From: Pseudomonas fragi
GTDB taxonomy: Bacteria; Pseudomonadota; Gammaproteobacteria; Pseudomonadales; Pseudomonadaceae
Length of the DNA stretch: 64,000 bases
Assembly: GCF_900105835.1 (NCBI RefSeq)
Contig: NZ_LT629783.1
Location: 3,432,501 to 3,496,500, forward strand
Direction of reading: 5' to 3'
In this document: positions 36,161 to 44,269 of the stretch, one piece after another
Position numbering within the stretch: position 1 is the first letter of the stretch
Layout of the letters: every line of letters begins with the position of its first letter
The notes under the pieces: generated by a model
What the model was told of the DNA's origin: nothing
Databases searched by the model: none
What the model saw: the letters and a program-made list of their open reading frames with translations, nothing else
Position numbers and translations under genes: made by a program

Positions 36161-38208
36161 GCTGCCGAGTCCTCGCTCAGGCCGCTGTGACGCAACAGGG
36201 CGTCAATCGATGGCTCACGACCACGGAAGTCCTTGAACAGCTCCATCGGGGCCTTCGAGCCACCACGGGCCAGGATCGCCTGGCGGAATGCCTTGCCGGT
36301 GTGCGGGTTGAACACGCCTTCTTCTTCAAAGCGCGAGAACGCATCGGCCGACAGCACTTCCGCCCACTTGTAGCTGTAGTAACCCGCCGCGTAACCGCCG
36401 GCGAAGATATGCGCAAAGCTGTTCGGGAAGCGGTTGTAGGCTGGCGGACGCATGACCGACACCTCGTCGCGGATGCCATCGAGCACCTGCGCCACGCTGC
36501 GACCGTCACCGTGGGTGGCGTGCAGCTCGAAGTCGAACAGCGAGAACTCCAACTGGCGAATCATCATCAGCCCGGACTGGAAGTTCTTGGCCGCGAGCAT
36601 TTTATCCAGCAGGTCTTTTGGCAGAGCTTCGCCGGTTTCGTAGTGGCTGGAAATCAGCGCCAGGCCTTCAGGCTCCCAGCACCAGTTTTCCATGAACTGG
36701 CTCGGCAGCTCGACCGCATCCCAGGCCACGCCGTTGATGCCCGATACGCCCGCGTGTTCGATCTCGGTCAGCATATGGTGCAGGCCGTGGCCGAATTCGT
36801 GGAACAGGGTGGTCACTTCATCGTGGGTCAGCAACGCAGGCTTGCCTGCCACCGCCGGGGTGAAGTTGCACACCAGGTTGGCCACCGGGCTTTGCAGGTT
36901 GCCGGCCGCCGTGCGGCGACGGTCGCGGGCGCCGTCCATCCACGCGCCGCCACGCTTGTTGGCGCGGGCGTAGAGGTCAAAAAAGAAACGCCCGATATGC
37001 TGGCCGTTTTCCTTGATTTCGAACAGGCGAACATCCGGGTGCCAGGTGTCGAAGCCTTTGATTTCGGCGATTTCGATCCCGTACAGCTTTTGTACGATGG
37101 CAAACAGGCCGCCCAGTACCTTGTCGATCGGGAAGTAGGCGCGCAGTGCTTCTTGCGACACGCTGTAGCGCTGCTCACGCAGTTTCTCGCCAAAGAAGCC
37201 TGTATCCCAGCTTTTCAGTTCAGGGGTGCCTTGCTCGCTGGCGTAGGCTTGCAGCTGCTCCAGGTCACGGGCAGCGAACGGCTTGCTGCGCTTGGCCAGG
37301 TCGCGCAGGAAGGTCAGCACCTGATCCGGTGTCTCGGCCATTTTGGTGGCCAGGCTCAGTTCGGCGAAGCTGGCAAAACCCAGCAGTTTGGCCAGCTCCT
37401 GGCGCAGGTCGAGGATTTCTTCCATCACCGGGCCGTTGTCGAACTTGCCGGCATTCGGGCCCTGGTCCGAGGCGCGGGTGCAGTACGCGGCGTAGACTTC
37501 TTCGCGCAGGGCGCGGTCTTGCGCGTAGGTCATCACCGGGAAGTAGCTCGGGAACTCCAGGCTGATCAGCCAGCCGTCCAGGCCCTTGGCCTGTGCAGCG
37601 GCGGCCATTTGCGCCTTGGCCGAATCGGTCAGGCCCGTCAGCGCGGTTTCGTCGGTGATGTGCTTGGTCCAGGCCTGGGTGGCGTCCAGCAACTGGTTGG
37701 AGAACTTGCTGCCCAGCTCGGACAGTTTGCTCTGGACTTCGGCATAACGCTTTTGCTCAGCCTCTGGCAGGTCGATACCCGACAGACGGAAGTCACGCAG
37801 CGAGTGTTCCAGAATGGTTTTTTGCGCCTGGTCGAAATCAGCGACCTGCGGGCTGTGGGCCAGGGCTTCAAAGGCCTGGAACAGTTCGCGGTTCTGGCCC
37901 ATCTCGGTGGAGTAGGCGCTCAAGGCCGGCAGGCAGGCCTCGTAGGCTTCACGCAGTTCTGCACTGTTGCACACCGCGTTGAGGTGGCTGACCGGGCTCC
38001 AGGCTGCGCCCAGGCGGTCGTTCAGTTCATCCATTGCCAACACCAGGCCGGCCCATGTCGGGTTCTGGCCCTGGTCCTTGAGGATGGCTTGAATGCCGGC
38101 GCGGTTGTCGGCGAGGATCTGCTCGATGGCCGGCTGTACGTGCTCAGGACGGATCGCCGAGAACGGCGGCAGGTCGTAGGGCTGCAAAAGAGGGTTGTTC
38201 TCGCTCAC
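36157..38208 (-). CDS. prlC: Oligopeptidase A (M3 family zinc metallopeptidase)
   Basis: The 683-residue M3 peptidase has the zinc motif HEFGH in TTLFHEFGHGLHH, the downstream third ligand glutamate region (GVAWDAVELPSQFMEN) and the C-terminal GGYAAGYYSYKWAEVLSADAF. It degrades oligopeptides, including cleaved signal peptides, in the cytosol. I chose GTG 38208 (MSENNPLL) because AAGGTG lies just upstream and homologues begin there; an ATG at 38235 would add nine residues. It is divergent from the gamma-carbonic anhydrase gene. Confidence 0.95.
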   Translation of the reverse strand: MSENNPLLQPYDLPPFSAIRPEHVQPAIEQILADNRAGIQAILKDQGQNPTWAGLVLAMDELNDRLGAAWSPVSHLNAVCNSAELREAYEACLPALSAYSTEMGQNRELFQAFEALAHSPQVADFDQAQKTILEHSLRDFRLSGIDLPEAEQKRYAEVQSKLSELGSKFSNQLLDATQAWTKHITDETALTGLTDSAKAQMAAAAQAKGLDGWLISLEFPSYFPVMTYAQDRALREEVYAAYCTRASDQGPNAGKFDNGPVMEEILDLRQELAKLLGFASFAELSLATKMAETPDQVLTFLRDLAKRSKPFAARDLEQLQAYASEQGTPELKSWDTGFFGEKLREQRYSVSQEALRAYFPIDKVLGGLFAIVQKLYGIEIAEIKGFDTWHPDVRLFEIKENGQHIGRFFFDLYARANKRGGAWMDGARDRRRTAAGNLQSPVANLVCNFTPAVAGKPALLTHDEVTTLFHEFGHGLHHMLTEIEHAGVSGINGVAWDAVELPSQFMENWCWEPEGLALISSHYETGEALPKDLLDKMLAAKNFQSGLMMIRQLEFSLFDFELHATHGDGRSVAQVLDGIRDEVSVMRPPAYNRFPNSFAHIFAGGYAAGYYSYKWAEVLSADAFSRFEEEGVFNPHTGKAFRQAILARGGSKAPMELFKDFRGREPSIDALLRHSGLSEDSAA

Positions 38209-38310
38209 GTTTGGCACCTTGGCTGGAAGAAACATTGGGCCATCTTAATTACAATCGACGCTGACCGCAGCATTGCAACGCCCTATTACGGCTAAAGAAG
38301 GAAGCTATTT

Positions 38311-38859
38311 GTGTCCATTCGTCCATTCCAGCAGCACACACCTACCCTGGGCGAGCGCGCCTTCGTGGACCGCTCGGCGGTGGTGATCGGTGATGTCGAG
38401 ATCGGCGCCGACAGTTCCATCTGGCCGTTGACCGTGATTCGCGGCGATATGCACCGCATCCGCATCGGTGCGCGCACCAGCGTGCAGGACGGTTGCGTAC
38501 TGCACATCACCCACGCGGGCCCCTTTAACCCTGATGGCTTTCCGCTGCTGATCGGCGATGACGTGACCATCGCCCACAAAGTCATGCTGCACGGCTGTAA
38601 CGTGGGAAGCCGCATTTTGATCGGCATGGGCAGCATCGTGATGGACGGCGCCGTGATCGAAGACGACGTGATCGTTGGTGCGGGCAGCCTGGTGCCGCCG
38701 GGCAAGCGCCTGGCCAGCGGCTTCCTGTATGTGGGCAGCCCGGTTAAACAGGTGCGCGAGCTGACCGAAAAAGAGAAAGCCTTCTTTACCTACAGCGCTG
38801 GCAACTACGTAAAACTCAAGGATCAGCACCTGGCCGAAGGCTACGACCAGCCCGTTTAA
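38311..38859 (+). CDS. Gamma-class carbonic anhydrase family protein (left-handed beta-helix)
   Basis: The 182-residue hexapeptide-repeat protein has zinc-binding histidines in VLHITHAG and VTIAHKVMLHGC, typical of YrdA/CaiE-type gamma-carbonic anhydrases. Activity is plausible but unproven for this subgroup. It starts at GTG 38311 after AAGGAAG (38297-38303). A HAD phosphatase follows 23 nt downstream, so the two are likely one operon. Confidence 0.9.
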   Translation: MSIRPFQQHTPTLGERAFVDRSAVVIGDVEIGADSSIWPLTVIRGDMHRIRIGARTSVQDGCVLHITHAGPFNPDGFPLLIGDDVTIAHKVMLHGCNVGSRILIGMGSIVMDGAVIEDDVIVGAGSLVPPGKRLASGFLYVGSPVKQVRELTEKEKAFFTYSAGNYVKLKDQHLAEGYDQPV

Positions 38860-38882
38860 GCCCCCCTTTTTTGGAGCCCTGC

Positions 38883-39530
38883 ATGCATTACCAAAACGTA
38901 TTGTTCGACCTCGATGGCACCCTGACCGACCCACGGGAAGGGATCACCCGCTCGATCCAGTTCGGCCTGAGCAAGATGGGCATTGATGAGCCTGACCTGA
39001 GCAAGCTTGAGCACTTTATTGGTCCGCCGCTGCTGCAGCAGTTTATGGCCAGCTATGGCTTCGACGAAGCCAGGGCGTGGGAGGCGATGGGCTATTACCG
39101 CGAGCGTTTTGCCGTGACCGGTCTTTATGAAAACGAAGTGTTCGAAGGCGTCACACCGCTGCTCGAAGAGCTGGTGGCCCAGGGTCGCCAACTGTTTATC
39201 GCGACCTCAAAGCCGCATATCTACGCCCGGGAAATTGCCCGCCACTTTGATTTTGCCCGCCATTTCAAGGTGATCTACGGCAGCGAGCTGGACGGTACCC
39301 GCACCAACAAGGTTGAGCTGATTGCCCATCTGGTCAACGAACAAGGGCTGGACCCGGCGCAAACCCTGATGATCGGTGACCGCAAGCACGACCTGATCGG
39401 TGCGCGTGACAACGGCATGGATGCTGCGGCGGTGGGTTATGGTTTTGGCAGCTTTGAAGAACTGAATTCATTCGCGCCCAAATACCACTTTGAAACCCTG
39501 GCGCAGTTGCATCAGGCGTTCAAGCACTGA
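38883..39530 (+). CDS. HAD hydrolase, phosphoglycolate phosphatase-like
   Basis: The 215-residue HAD phosphatase has motif I FDLDGTLTD (about 8-16), a Gph-type alpha-helical cap, motif II FIATSKP and motif III/IV GDRKHDLIGARDNG. It is close to Gph-like phosphatases; substrate not determined. ATG 38883 was chosen because TTGGAG lies just upstream and motif I sits at the usual distance. Beside the gamma-carbonic anhydrase it matches PA0065-PA0066. Confidence 0.87.
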   Translation: MHYQNVLFDLDGTLTDPREGITRSIQFGLSKMGIDEPDLSKLEHFIGPPLLQQFMASYGFDEARAWEAMGYYRERFAVTGLYENEVFEGVTPLLEELVAQGRQLFIATSKPHIYAREIARHFDFARHFKVIYGSELDGTRTNKVELIAHLVNEQGLDPAQTLMIGDRKHDLIGARDNGMDAAAVGYGFGSFEELNSFAPKYHFETLAQLHQAFKH

Positions 39531-39538
39531 CCTGCGCT

Positions 39539-39625
39539 TGTGGGAGCGGGCTTGCCCGCGATGGCCGCGACGCGGTGAATCTTTCACACCGCGGTGGCCC
39601 AATCGCGAGCAAGCCCGCTCCCACA
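39539..39625. repeat. REPIN-like inverted doublet 7 (mixed arms)
   Basis: The left arm is the TTGCCCGCGA type and the right arm the TTGCTCGCGA type. It lies between the convergent HAD phosphatase and DUF962 genes. Confidence 0.9.
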
Positions 39626-39630
39626 AGGTG

Positions 39631-40110
39631 CTAACCGGCGCGCAGCGCCATCTCCCGGCGCAAGTCCTCGCGCCAGCCCAGCAAAAAACCCAGTTCCACC
39701 ACCACGAACAGCGGCCCCACGATCAGCCCGGTCACGTCATCGATAAACGCCGGCTTGCGCCCCTCGTAGTAATGCCCCACAAACTGGAACACCCAGCCCA
39801 CCACAAACAGCCCAATGCCCCAGGCCAGCCAGGCTATCGTGCTCAACCCCGCGAGGGTGTGCCCCAGCCATACACTCAACGCCAGCAGCACCGTCATCAA
39901 CAACCCCAGGCGCAACTCCAGGCGCAAATAAAAAATCGCACTGGCCACCATCACCAGCATCGCCGGTGAAACACCCGCCCACTGCGGCCGCGACAAGAGC
40001 GTCGCCACGGCAATCACGATCAGCGGGATGCCCACGAAATGGGTGGCGATATTGTGAGGATCACGGTGATAAGCCGCATATTGGCTTAGATGGTCGACCA
40101 GGCTTTTCAT
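39631..40110 (-). CDS. DUF962/Mpo1-like membrane protein
   Basis: The 159-residue protein has about four membrane helices and the DUF962 histidine pattern: HxxP-type N-terminal YHRDPHNIATHFVGIPL and WVFQFVGHYYEGRKPAF. In yeast, Mpo1 of this family is an Fe(II)-dependent dioxygenase in alpha-oxidation of 2-hydroxy fatty acids; the conserved histidines are kept here, so similar chemistry is possible. It is transcribed towards the HAD gene. Confidence 0.83.
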   Translation of the reverse strand: MKSLVDHLSQYAAYHRDPHNIATHFVGIPLIVIAVATLLSRPQWAGVSPAMLVMVASAIFYLRLELRLGLLMTVLLALSVWLGHTLAGLSTIAWLAWGIGLFVVGWVFQFVGHYYEGRKPAFIDDVTGLIVGPLFVVVELGFLLGWREDLRREMALRAG

Positions 40111-40231
40111 GGTGCAGAACCCTCAAGGATTACTTTTTAGTTATAAACAAATAGCTTCTTATTCCTTAGCGAATCTAAAAACCGTCCCTATACTGACTCG
40201 GTAACACACATACCGCTGGAGGCGCACACCC

Positions 40232-40813
40232 ATGGGCAACGATTCGATTCGCTATTTGATAGTGCCGGGCTGGCAAGGTTCGTCCGACGATCATTGGCAA
40301 ACCCACTGGCAAAACAGCTTACCGAACAGTACCCGGGTGGAGCAGGCCGACTGGCTGACGCCACGCCGCGAGGACTGGATCGCCGCCCTGGCCGAAGCCA
40401 TTGCTGCCGACAGCACACCCGTGATCCTGATCGCCCACAGCCTGGGTTGCATTACCGTAGCCCATTGGGCCGAGCGTGCGCCAGAAAGCCTGTTAAGCCA
40501 AGTACGCGGCGCGCTGCTGGTGGCCCCGGCAGACGTCGAGCGCCCGGCCTGTGCACCGGCGTTGCGCAACTTTGCGCCGATCCCGACCCGGCCGTTGCCT
40601 TTTCCAAGCCATATCGTCAGCTCGGATAACGACGGTGCGGTCAGCGCGCCACGGGCGATGGAATTTGCCCGTCAATGGGGCGCCGAGATCGGCATCATCA
40701 GCGGCGCGGGGCATATCAATGTGAAATCCGGACACCAGCGCTGGGAGCAAGGCTTCGCCTTTTTATACCGCCTGCAAACCCGCATCGAGCACGGCGCCCT
40801 GCGTCGCGCGTGA
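40232..40813 (+). CDS. RBBP9/YdeN family alpha/beta hydrolase
   Basis: The 193-residue serine-hydrolase-like protein has the RBBP9 opening (YLIVPGWQGSSDDHWQTHW), nucleophile elbow AHSLGCI (Ser at about 72) and catalytic aspartate and histidine in SSDNDGAVS and GAGHINVKSG. The substrate is unknown. ATG 40232 has GGAGG upstream (40217-40221). It lies 49 nt before the sigma54-activator-like gene, probably in one operon. Confidence 0.88.
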   Translation: MGNDSIRYLIVPGWQGSSDDHWQTHWQNSLPNSTRVEQADWLTPRREDWIAALAEAIAADSTPVILIAHSLGCITVAHWAERAPESLLSQVRGALLVAPADVERPACAPALRNFAPIPTRPLPFPSHIVSSDNDGAVSAPRAMEFARQWGAEIGIISGAGHINVKSGHQRWEQGFAFLYRLQTRIEHGALRRA

Positions 40814-40862
40814 ATTCCTGTAACGCCCGCGCCCACCCTCCGGCGGCGGGCGGGAGCCTGCC

Positions 40863-41759
40863 ATGAGCCTGCATGAAACCTTCGGTCAGCCGCTGCTGAC
40901 CTTTCCCGACGCGGAAAAAAGCCCGCTGAGCATTCGCGCCAAAGCACTGGTGTTTGTCGACCCCCGCTCGCGCCAATTACGCAACGATCTGGAATTGCTC
41001 GCGCCACGCGCCTTGCCCGTGCTGATTCGGGGTGAAACCGGCAGCGGCAAAGAGCTGCTGGCCCGGCATATCCACCGGGCCAGCGACCGCACCGGCCTTT
41101 TTGTATCAGTCAATTGCGGCGCCATCAGCCCCACTTATGCCGACGCCGAGTTGTTCGGCTATGCCGCCGGAGCCCACAGCAGTTCGGCCAGCAGCCGCGC
41201 CGGGTGGTTTGGCTCGGCCAATGGCGGCACCCTGTATCTGGACGAAATCGGCGACTTGCCGTGGGCTATCCAGACCAAGCTGCTGGCGGCTCTGGAAACC
41301 CACGAAGTGACCCGCGTGGGCGCCCATCAACCGAGCCCGGTGGACGTGCGCCTGGTGGCGGCCACCAGCATCGATCTGGCGCAGGCCGTGAGCGCAGGCA
41401 AATTCCATGAGCGCTTGTATCACTACCTCAGCGAAGGGCGGCTGGACTTGCCCGCGCTGCGCGAAAGGCCCGGGGATATCCTGTCGTTGGCCGAATACTT
41501 TTTAGGCATTTACAGCCAGCGCCTGAACCTGCCCGTGCCCTTTATCAGCGACGCTGCACAGCGGGTACTGGAGCGCCACAGCTGGCCGGGCAACACCCGG
41601 GAGCTGGAGAACGTGATCCACTTTGCATTACTGGTCAGCACCGGCGAAGAGATCCAGCCCGAGCACTTGAACCTGCCTGAGGCCCTGAGCCAGATCGAGT
41701 TGTTTATAAAAGGCGCCACGGCGCAGGAGTTGGCGGCGATCAGGCAGTTGCTGCCTTGA
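40863..41759 (+). CDS. Sigma54 activator-like AAA+ protein lacking the GAFTGA loop and DNA-binding domain
   Basis: The 298-residue protein is essentially one AAA+ module: Walker A RGETGSGKELLARHIH, Walker B GGTLYLDEIGDLP, then LPALRERPGDI and HSWPGNTRELENVI. The sigma54-contact loop, normally GAFTGA, reads GAHSSS in ELFGYAAGAHSSSASSRAGWF. There is no N-terminal receiver domain, and only about 30 residues follow the AAA+ C-subdomain, with no clear Fis-type helix-turn-helix. It resembles the short SfnR-like proteins of Pseudomonas sulfur regulons, and the next gene is a metQ-type gene. It may be an ATPase partner or a co-regulator rather than a classic enhancer-binding protein. Confidence 0.8.
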   Translation: MSLHETFGQPLLTFPDAEKSPLSIRAKALVFVDPRSRQLRNDLELLAPRALPVLIRGETGSGKELLARHIHRASDRTGLFVSVNCGAISPTYADAELFGYAAGAHSSSASSRAGWFGSANGGTLYLDEIGDLPWAIQTKLLAALETHEVTRVGAHQPSPVDVRLVAATSIDLAQAVSAGKFHERLYHYLSEGRLDLPALRERPGDILSLAEYFLGIYSQRLNLPVPFISDAAQRVLERHSWPGNTRELENVIHFALLVSTGEEIQPEHLNLPEALSQIELFIKGATAQELAAIRQLLP

Positions 41760-41762
41760 CCC

Positions 41763-41849
41763 TGTGGGAGCGGGCTTGCCCGCGATGGCAGCAACGCGGT
41801 GTATCTGTCACACCAAGGCGTTCCTATCGCGGGCAAGCCCGCTCCCACA
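41763..41849. repeat. REPIN-like inverted doublet 8
   Basis: Both arms are the TTGCCCGCGA type. It starts 4 nt after the preceding stop codon and lies upstream of metQ. Confidence 0.9.
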
Positions 41850-41981
41850 AAAACTCAAGTGAACAAAATGGCATAAGAAGCTGAATAAATATTATTGTTC
41901 GGGAATAAAGAATCTCGGTATTGTCCGTTTCGTCTTCCAGGAAAACCGTCATCCGAACGGTCACACACATAAGGGTATCGC
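41850..41981 (+). promoter_or_regulatory. metQ promoter region
   Basis: This 132-base AT-rich gap between a REPIN and metQ contains a TTATT (41892-41896)/AATAA (41904-41908) dyad. That may be a regulator site for sulfur or methionine control. The ribosome binding site is weak (AAGGGT at 41971-41976). Confidence 0.35.
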
Positions 41982-42764
41982 ATGAAAAAGGTTCTGTTGT
42001 TTACCGCATTGGCGGCTGCTTTGACTGCAGGCCTGGCCCAGGCTGGCGAAAAACTGGTGGTTGCCGCAACGCCGGTGCCTCACGCTGAAATCCTTGAGCT
42101 GATCAAACCAACCCTCGCCAAAGAAGGCGTGGATCTGGAAATCAAGGTCTTCACCGATTATGTGCAACCCAACGTGCAAGTGGCCGAAAAACACCTGGAC
42201 GCCAACTACTTCCAGACCCTGCCTTACCTGGAAAGCTTCAACAAAGGCAAAGGCACTAACCTTGTGACCGTGACCGGCGTTCACGTTGAGCCTTTTGGCG
42301 GTTACTCGAAGAAAGTCAAAAACCTGTCCGAGCTTAAAGACGGCGCCACCATCGCCATCCCTAACGAAGGCAGCAACAGCGGCCGTGCCCTGATCCTGCT
42401 GCAAAAGGCTGGTCTGATCGAACTCAAGGACCCGACCAACGCTGTGTCCACGCCAAAAGACATCGCCAAGAACCCGCACAACTTCAAGTTCAAAGAACTT
42501 GAGTCCGCACTGCTGCCACGGGTGCTGGATCAGGTCGACCTGGACATGATCAACACCAACTACGCGCTGGAAGCTGGCCTGAACCCGGCCACTGACGCGC
42601 TGATCATCGAAGGGGCTGACTCGCCATACGTGAATTTCCTGGTAGCCCGTCCGGACAACAAGGACAGCGCGGCCATCCAGAAGCTGGCCAAGGCCCTGAC
42701 CAGCCCTGAAGTGAAAGCCTTTATCGAGCAGAAATACAAAGGCGCGGTGCTGCCAGCGTTCTGA
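41982..42764 (+). CDS. metQ: MetQ/NlpA family substrate-binding protein
   Basis: The 260-residue protein has a signal peptide cut after ALAQAG (about residue 22) without a lipobox cysteine, then the NlpA motifs VAATPVPHAEILE, VFTDYVQPNVQVAEKHLDANYFQT, IPNEGSNSGRALILLQKAGLI and INTNYALEAGLNP. Family members bind methionine or related sulfur compounds for the MetNI importer. No metN or metI lies next to it, so it stands alone here. It follows the short sigma54-activator-like gene, a sulfur-linked context. Confidence 0.88.
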   Translation: MKKVLLFTALAAALTAGLAQAGEKLVVAATPVPHAEILELIKPTLAKEGVDLEIKVFTDYVQPNVQVAEKHLDANYFQTLPYLESFNKGKGTNLVTVTGVHVEPFGGYSKKVKNLSELKDGATIAIPNEGSNSGRALILLQKAGLIELKDPTNAVSTPKDIAKNPHNFKFKELESALLPRVLDQVDLDMINTNYALEAGLNPATDALIIEGADSPYVNFLVARPDNKDSAAIQKLAKALTSPEVKAFIEQKYKGAVLPAF

Positions 42765-42782
42765 TCACGCACCAGCCCACTG

Positions 42783-42817
42783 AAAACGCCGACGGCTTGC
42801 ACAGCGTCGGCGTTTTT
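42783..42817. terminator. Bidirectional terminator between metQ and the COG4637-type ATPase
   Basis: CGCCGACG and CGTCGGCG form an 8-bp stem flanked by AAAA and TTTTT. It ends at the stop codon of the convergent ATPase gene, so it can serve both transcripts. Confidence 0.9.
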
Positions 42818-43979
42818 ATTTGTCCGGCCAGTGCCAGGCGGGCTGATCCAGCATGCGTTGGCCAACCACTTGCGTCTGGCCGAGATTTTTTTCCAGCACG
42901 ATGCAGTTGCACTCAGGGTCTTGCTGCAAGGCGGCGATCAGGCGCCGGGCGTGGGATACCACCCATACTTGTGAGTGCTGCGAAGCACTGATGATCAGCC
43001 GCGCCAGCGCGGGCAACAAGTCGGGGTGCAGGCTGGTTTCGGGTTCGTTGAGCACCATCATGCTCGGCGGGCGCGGGGTCAGCAAAGCCGCGACCAGCAG
43101 CAGATAGCGCAAGGTGCCGTCTGACAGCTCGGCGGCAGATAACGGGCGCAGCAGGCCCTCCTGATAAAACTCGATATAAAAATGCCCGCCGGGCACACAT
43201 TCAATTGCCAGCCGCGCGCCAGGGAATGCATCGCTGATCGCGGCATGCAAGGCTTCGGGGTTGCCGACCTCAAGGATTGTTTGCAACGCAGCGGCCAGGT
43301 CACTGCCGTCGTGATGCAGCACCGGCGTGCGTGTACCCAGTTGCGGTTGGCGCGCAGGCGCCTGGGGGTCGGTGCGAAAGTGATCGTAAAAGCGCCAGCC
43401 ACGGATCGACTCGCGCAGTTGCAACACCTCGGGCGAGGCCTGCAAGCTGCCAACCTGATCGAACAGGCTGTCGTACAACGGCGTGTGCTGTGCCAGCACC
43501 TGCCAGTTGCGCCCGTCACGCGCGCGGATCATGGGGCCGTTGCGCTCGACCAGCTCGCTGGCCGGCCGATAAAAAGGCCCCGCCCAGATGCTTTCGTGCT
43601 TGATCTGCGGGTCGAGGTTGAACTGCGTGCGGCCGGGTATCGGTAAGCCCAGGGCGATGGCGTAGCTGAAGTCTTCCCCGGCAAAGCCAAGACGCAGGCG
43701 CCGGGTTTCCTGGCGCACGCTGGCATGCACATCGACTTCACCCGATTTCATGCGTCGGGAGATCACCTCAGGTCCCGCCCAGAAAGTCGAACTCAGCCCG
43801 CCTTCACGCGCCAATGCATTCACCACGCCGCCCTGGGCGGTTTCGGCCAGTAACCGCAGCGCGCGGTAAAGGTTGGATTTGCCACTACCATTGGGGCCAG
43901 TGATCAGGTTCAGCCTGGCCAAAGGCACTACCAAGTGATTGATAGAGCGGTAGTTGGCCACGGCCAGGGTGGTGAGCAT
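42816..43979 (-). CDS. RecF/OLD-like AAA ATPase (COG4637 type)
   Basis: The 387-residue protein has Walker A TGPNGSGKSNL (about 28-38), a long middle region, a signature-like AAELSDGTLRYLLLVAALL and Walker B MMVLNEPETSLHPDLLPAL, then VWVVSHARRLI. In COG4637 proteins the Walker B aspartate is commonly asparagine (NEPE), as here. These lone SMC/RecF-like ATPases have no settled role; similar folds occur in DNA repair and in phage defence. I see no linked nuclease or toxin gene. The ATG at 43979 (MLTTLAVANYRSI) fits the family. Confidence 0.82.
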   Translation of the reverse strand: MLTTLAVANYRSINHLVVPLARLNLITGPNGSGKSNLYRALRLLAETAQGGVVNALAREGGLSSTFWAGPEVISRRMKSGEVDVHASVRQETRRLRLGFAGEDFSYAIALGLPIPGRTQFNLDPQIKHESIWAGPFYRPASELVERNGPMIRARDGRNWQVLAQHTPLYDSLFDQVGSLQASPEVLQLRESIRGWRFYDHFRTDPQAPARQPQLGTRTPVLHHDGSDLAAALQTILEVGNPEALHAAISDAFPGARLAIECVPGGHFYIEFYQEGLLRPLSAAELSDGTLRYLLLVAALLTPRPPSMMVLNEPETSLHPDLLPALARLIISASQHSQVWVVSHARRLIAALQQDPECNCIVLEKNLGQTQVVGQRMLDQPAWHWPDK

Positions 43980-44007
43980 GGGTGACCTCGTTGCTGGATG
44001 GGGGGCC

Positions 44008-44166
44008 GTAGCAGCTGCCGAAGGAACGAGGCTGCGTTCGATTGCGCAGCGATCGCAAATACTTGATCCCGAATTGTCCTGATACACCGCAGTGTACGGT
44101 TTTGCGAAGGCTGCGTCGGAGTACCGCACCACGCCAACGCAGCCTCGTTCCTTCGGCAGCTGCTAC
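44008..44166. repeat. GTAGCAGCTG-bounded intergenic inverted repeat, copy 2
   Basis: GTAGCAGCTGCCGAAGGAAC at the left end is the reverse complement of the right end. The copy lies between the divergent ATPase and triA-like genes. It shares the outer arms and the GGCTGCGTTCG element with 10361-10499. Confidence 0.8.
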
Positions 44167-44269
44167 AAATGATTTTCGGCTGCGGCAATAGAGTCCCACA
44201 GACACTGAACCCTGTTCTACGCTGTCAGTCGTATCCGCATGTTAAACAGCATCACGCAAAGGAGCTTGC

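Noticed and set aside
36148..38295. A 715-codon open frame antisense to prlC
   Set aside because: It mirrors a well-conserved M3 peptidase gene and shows no recognisable domain.
42816..43979. Complete anti-phage defence system around the RecF/OLD-like ATPase
   Set aside because: No adjacent nuclease, TIR, toxin or other effector; its neighbours are an ordinary metQ gene and an efflux operon.
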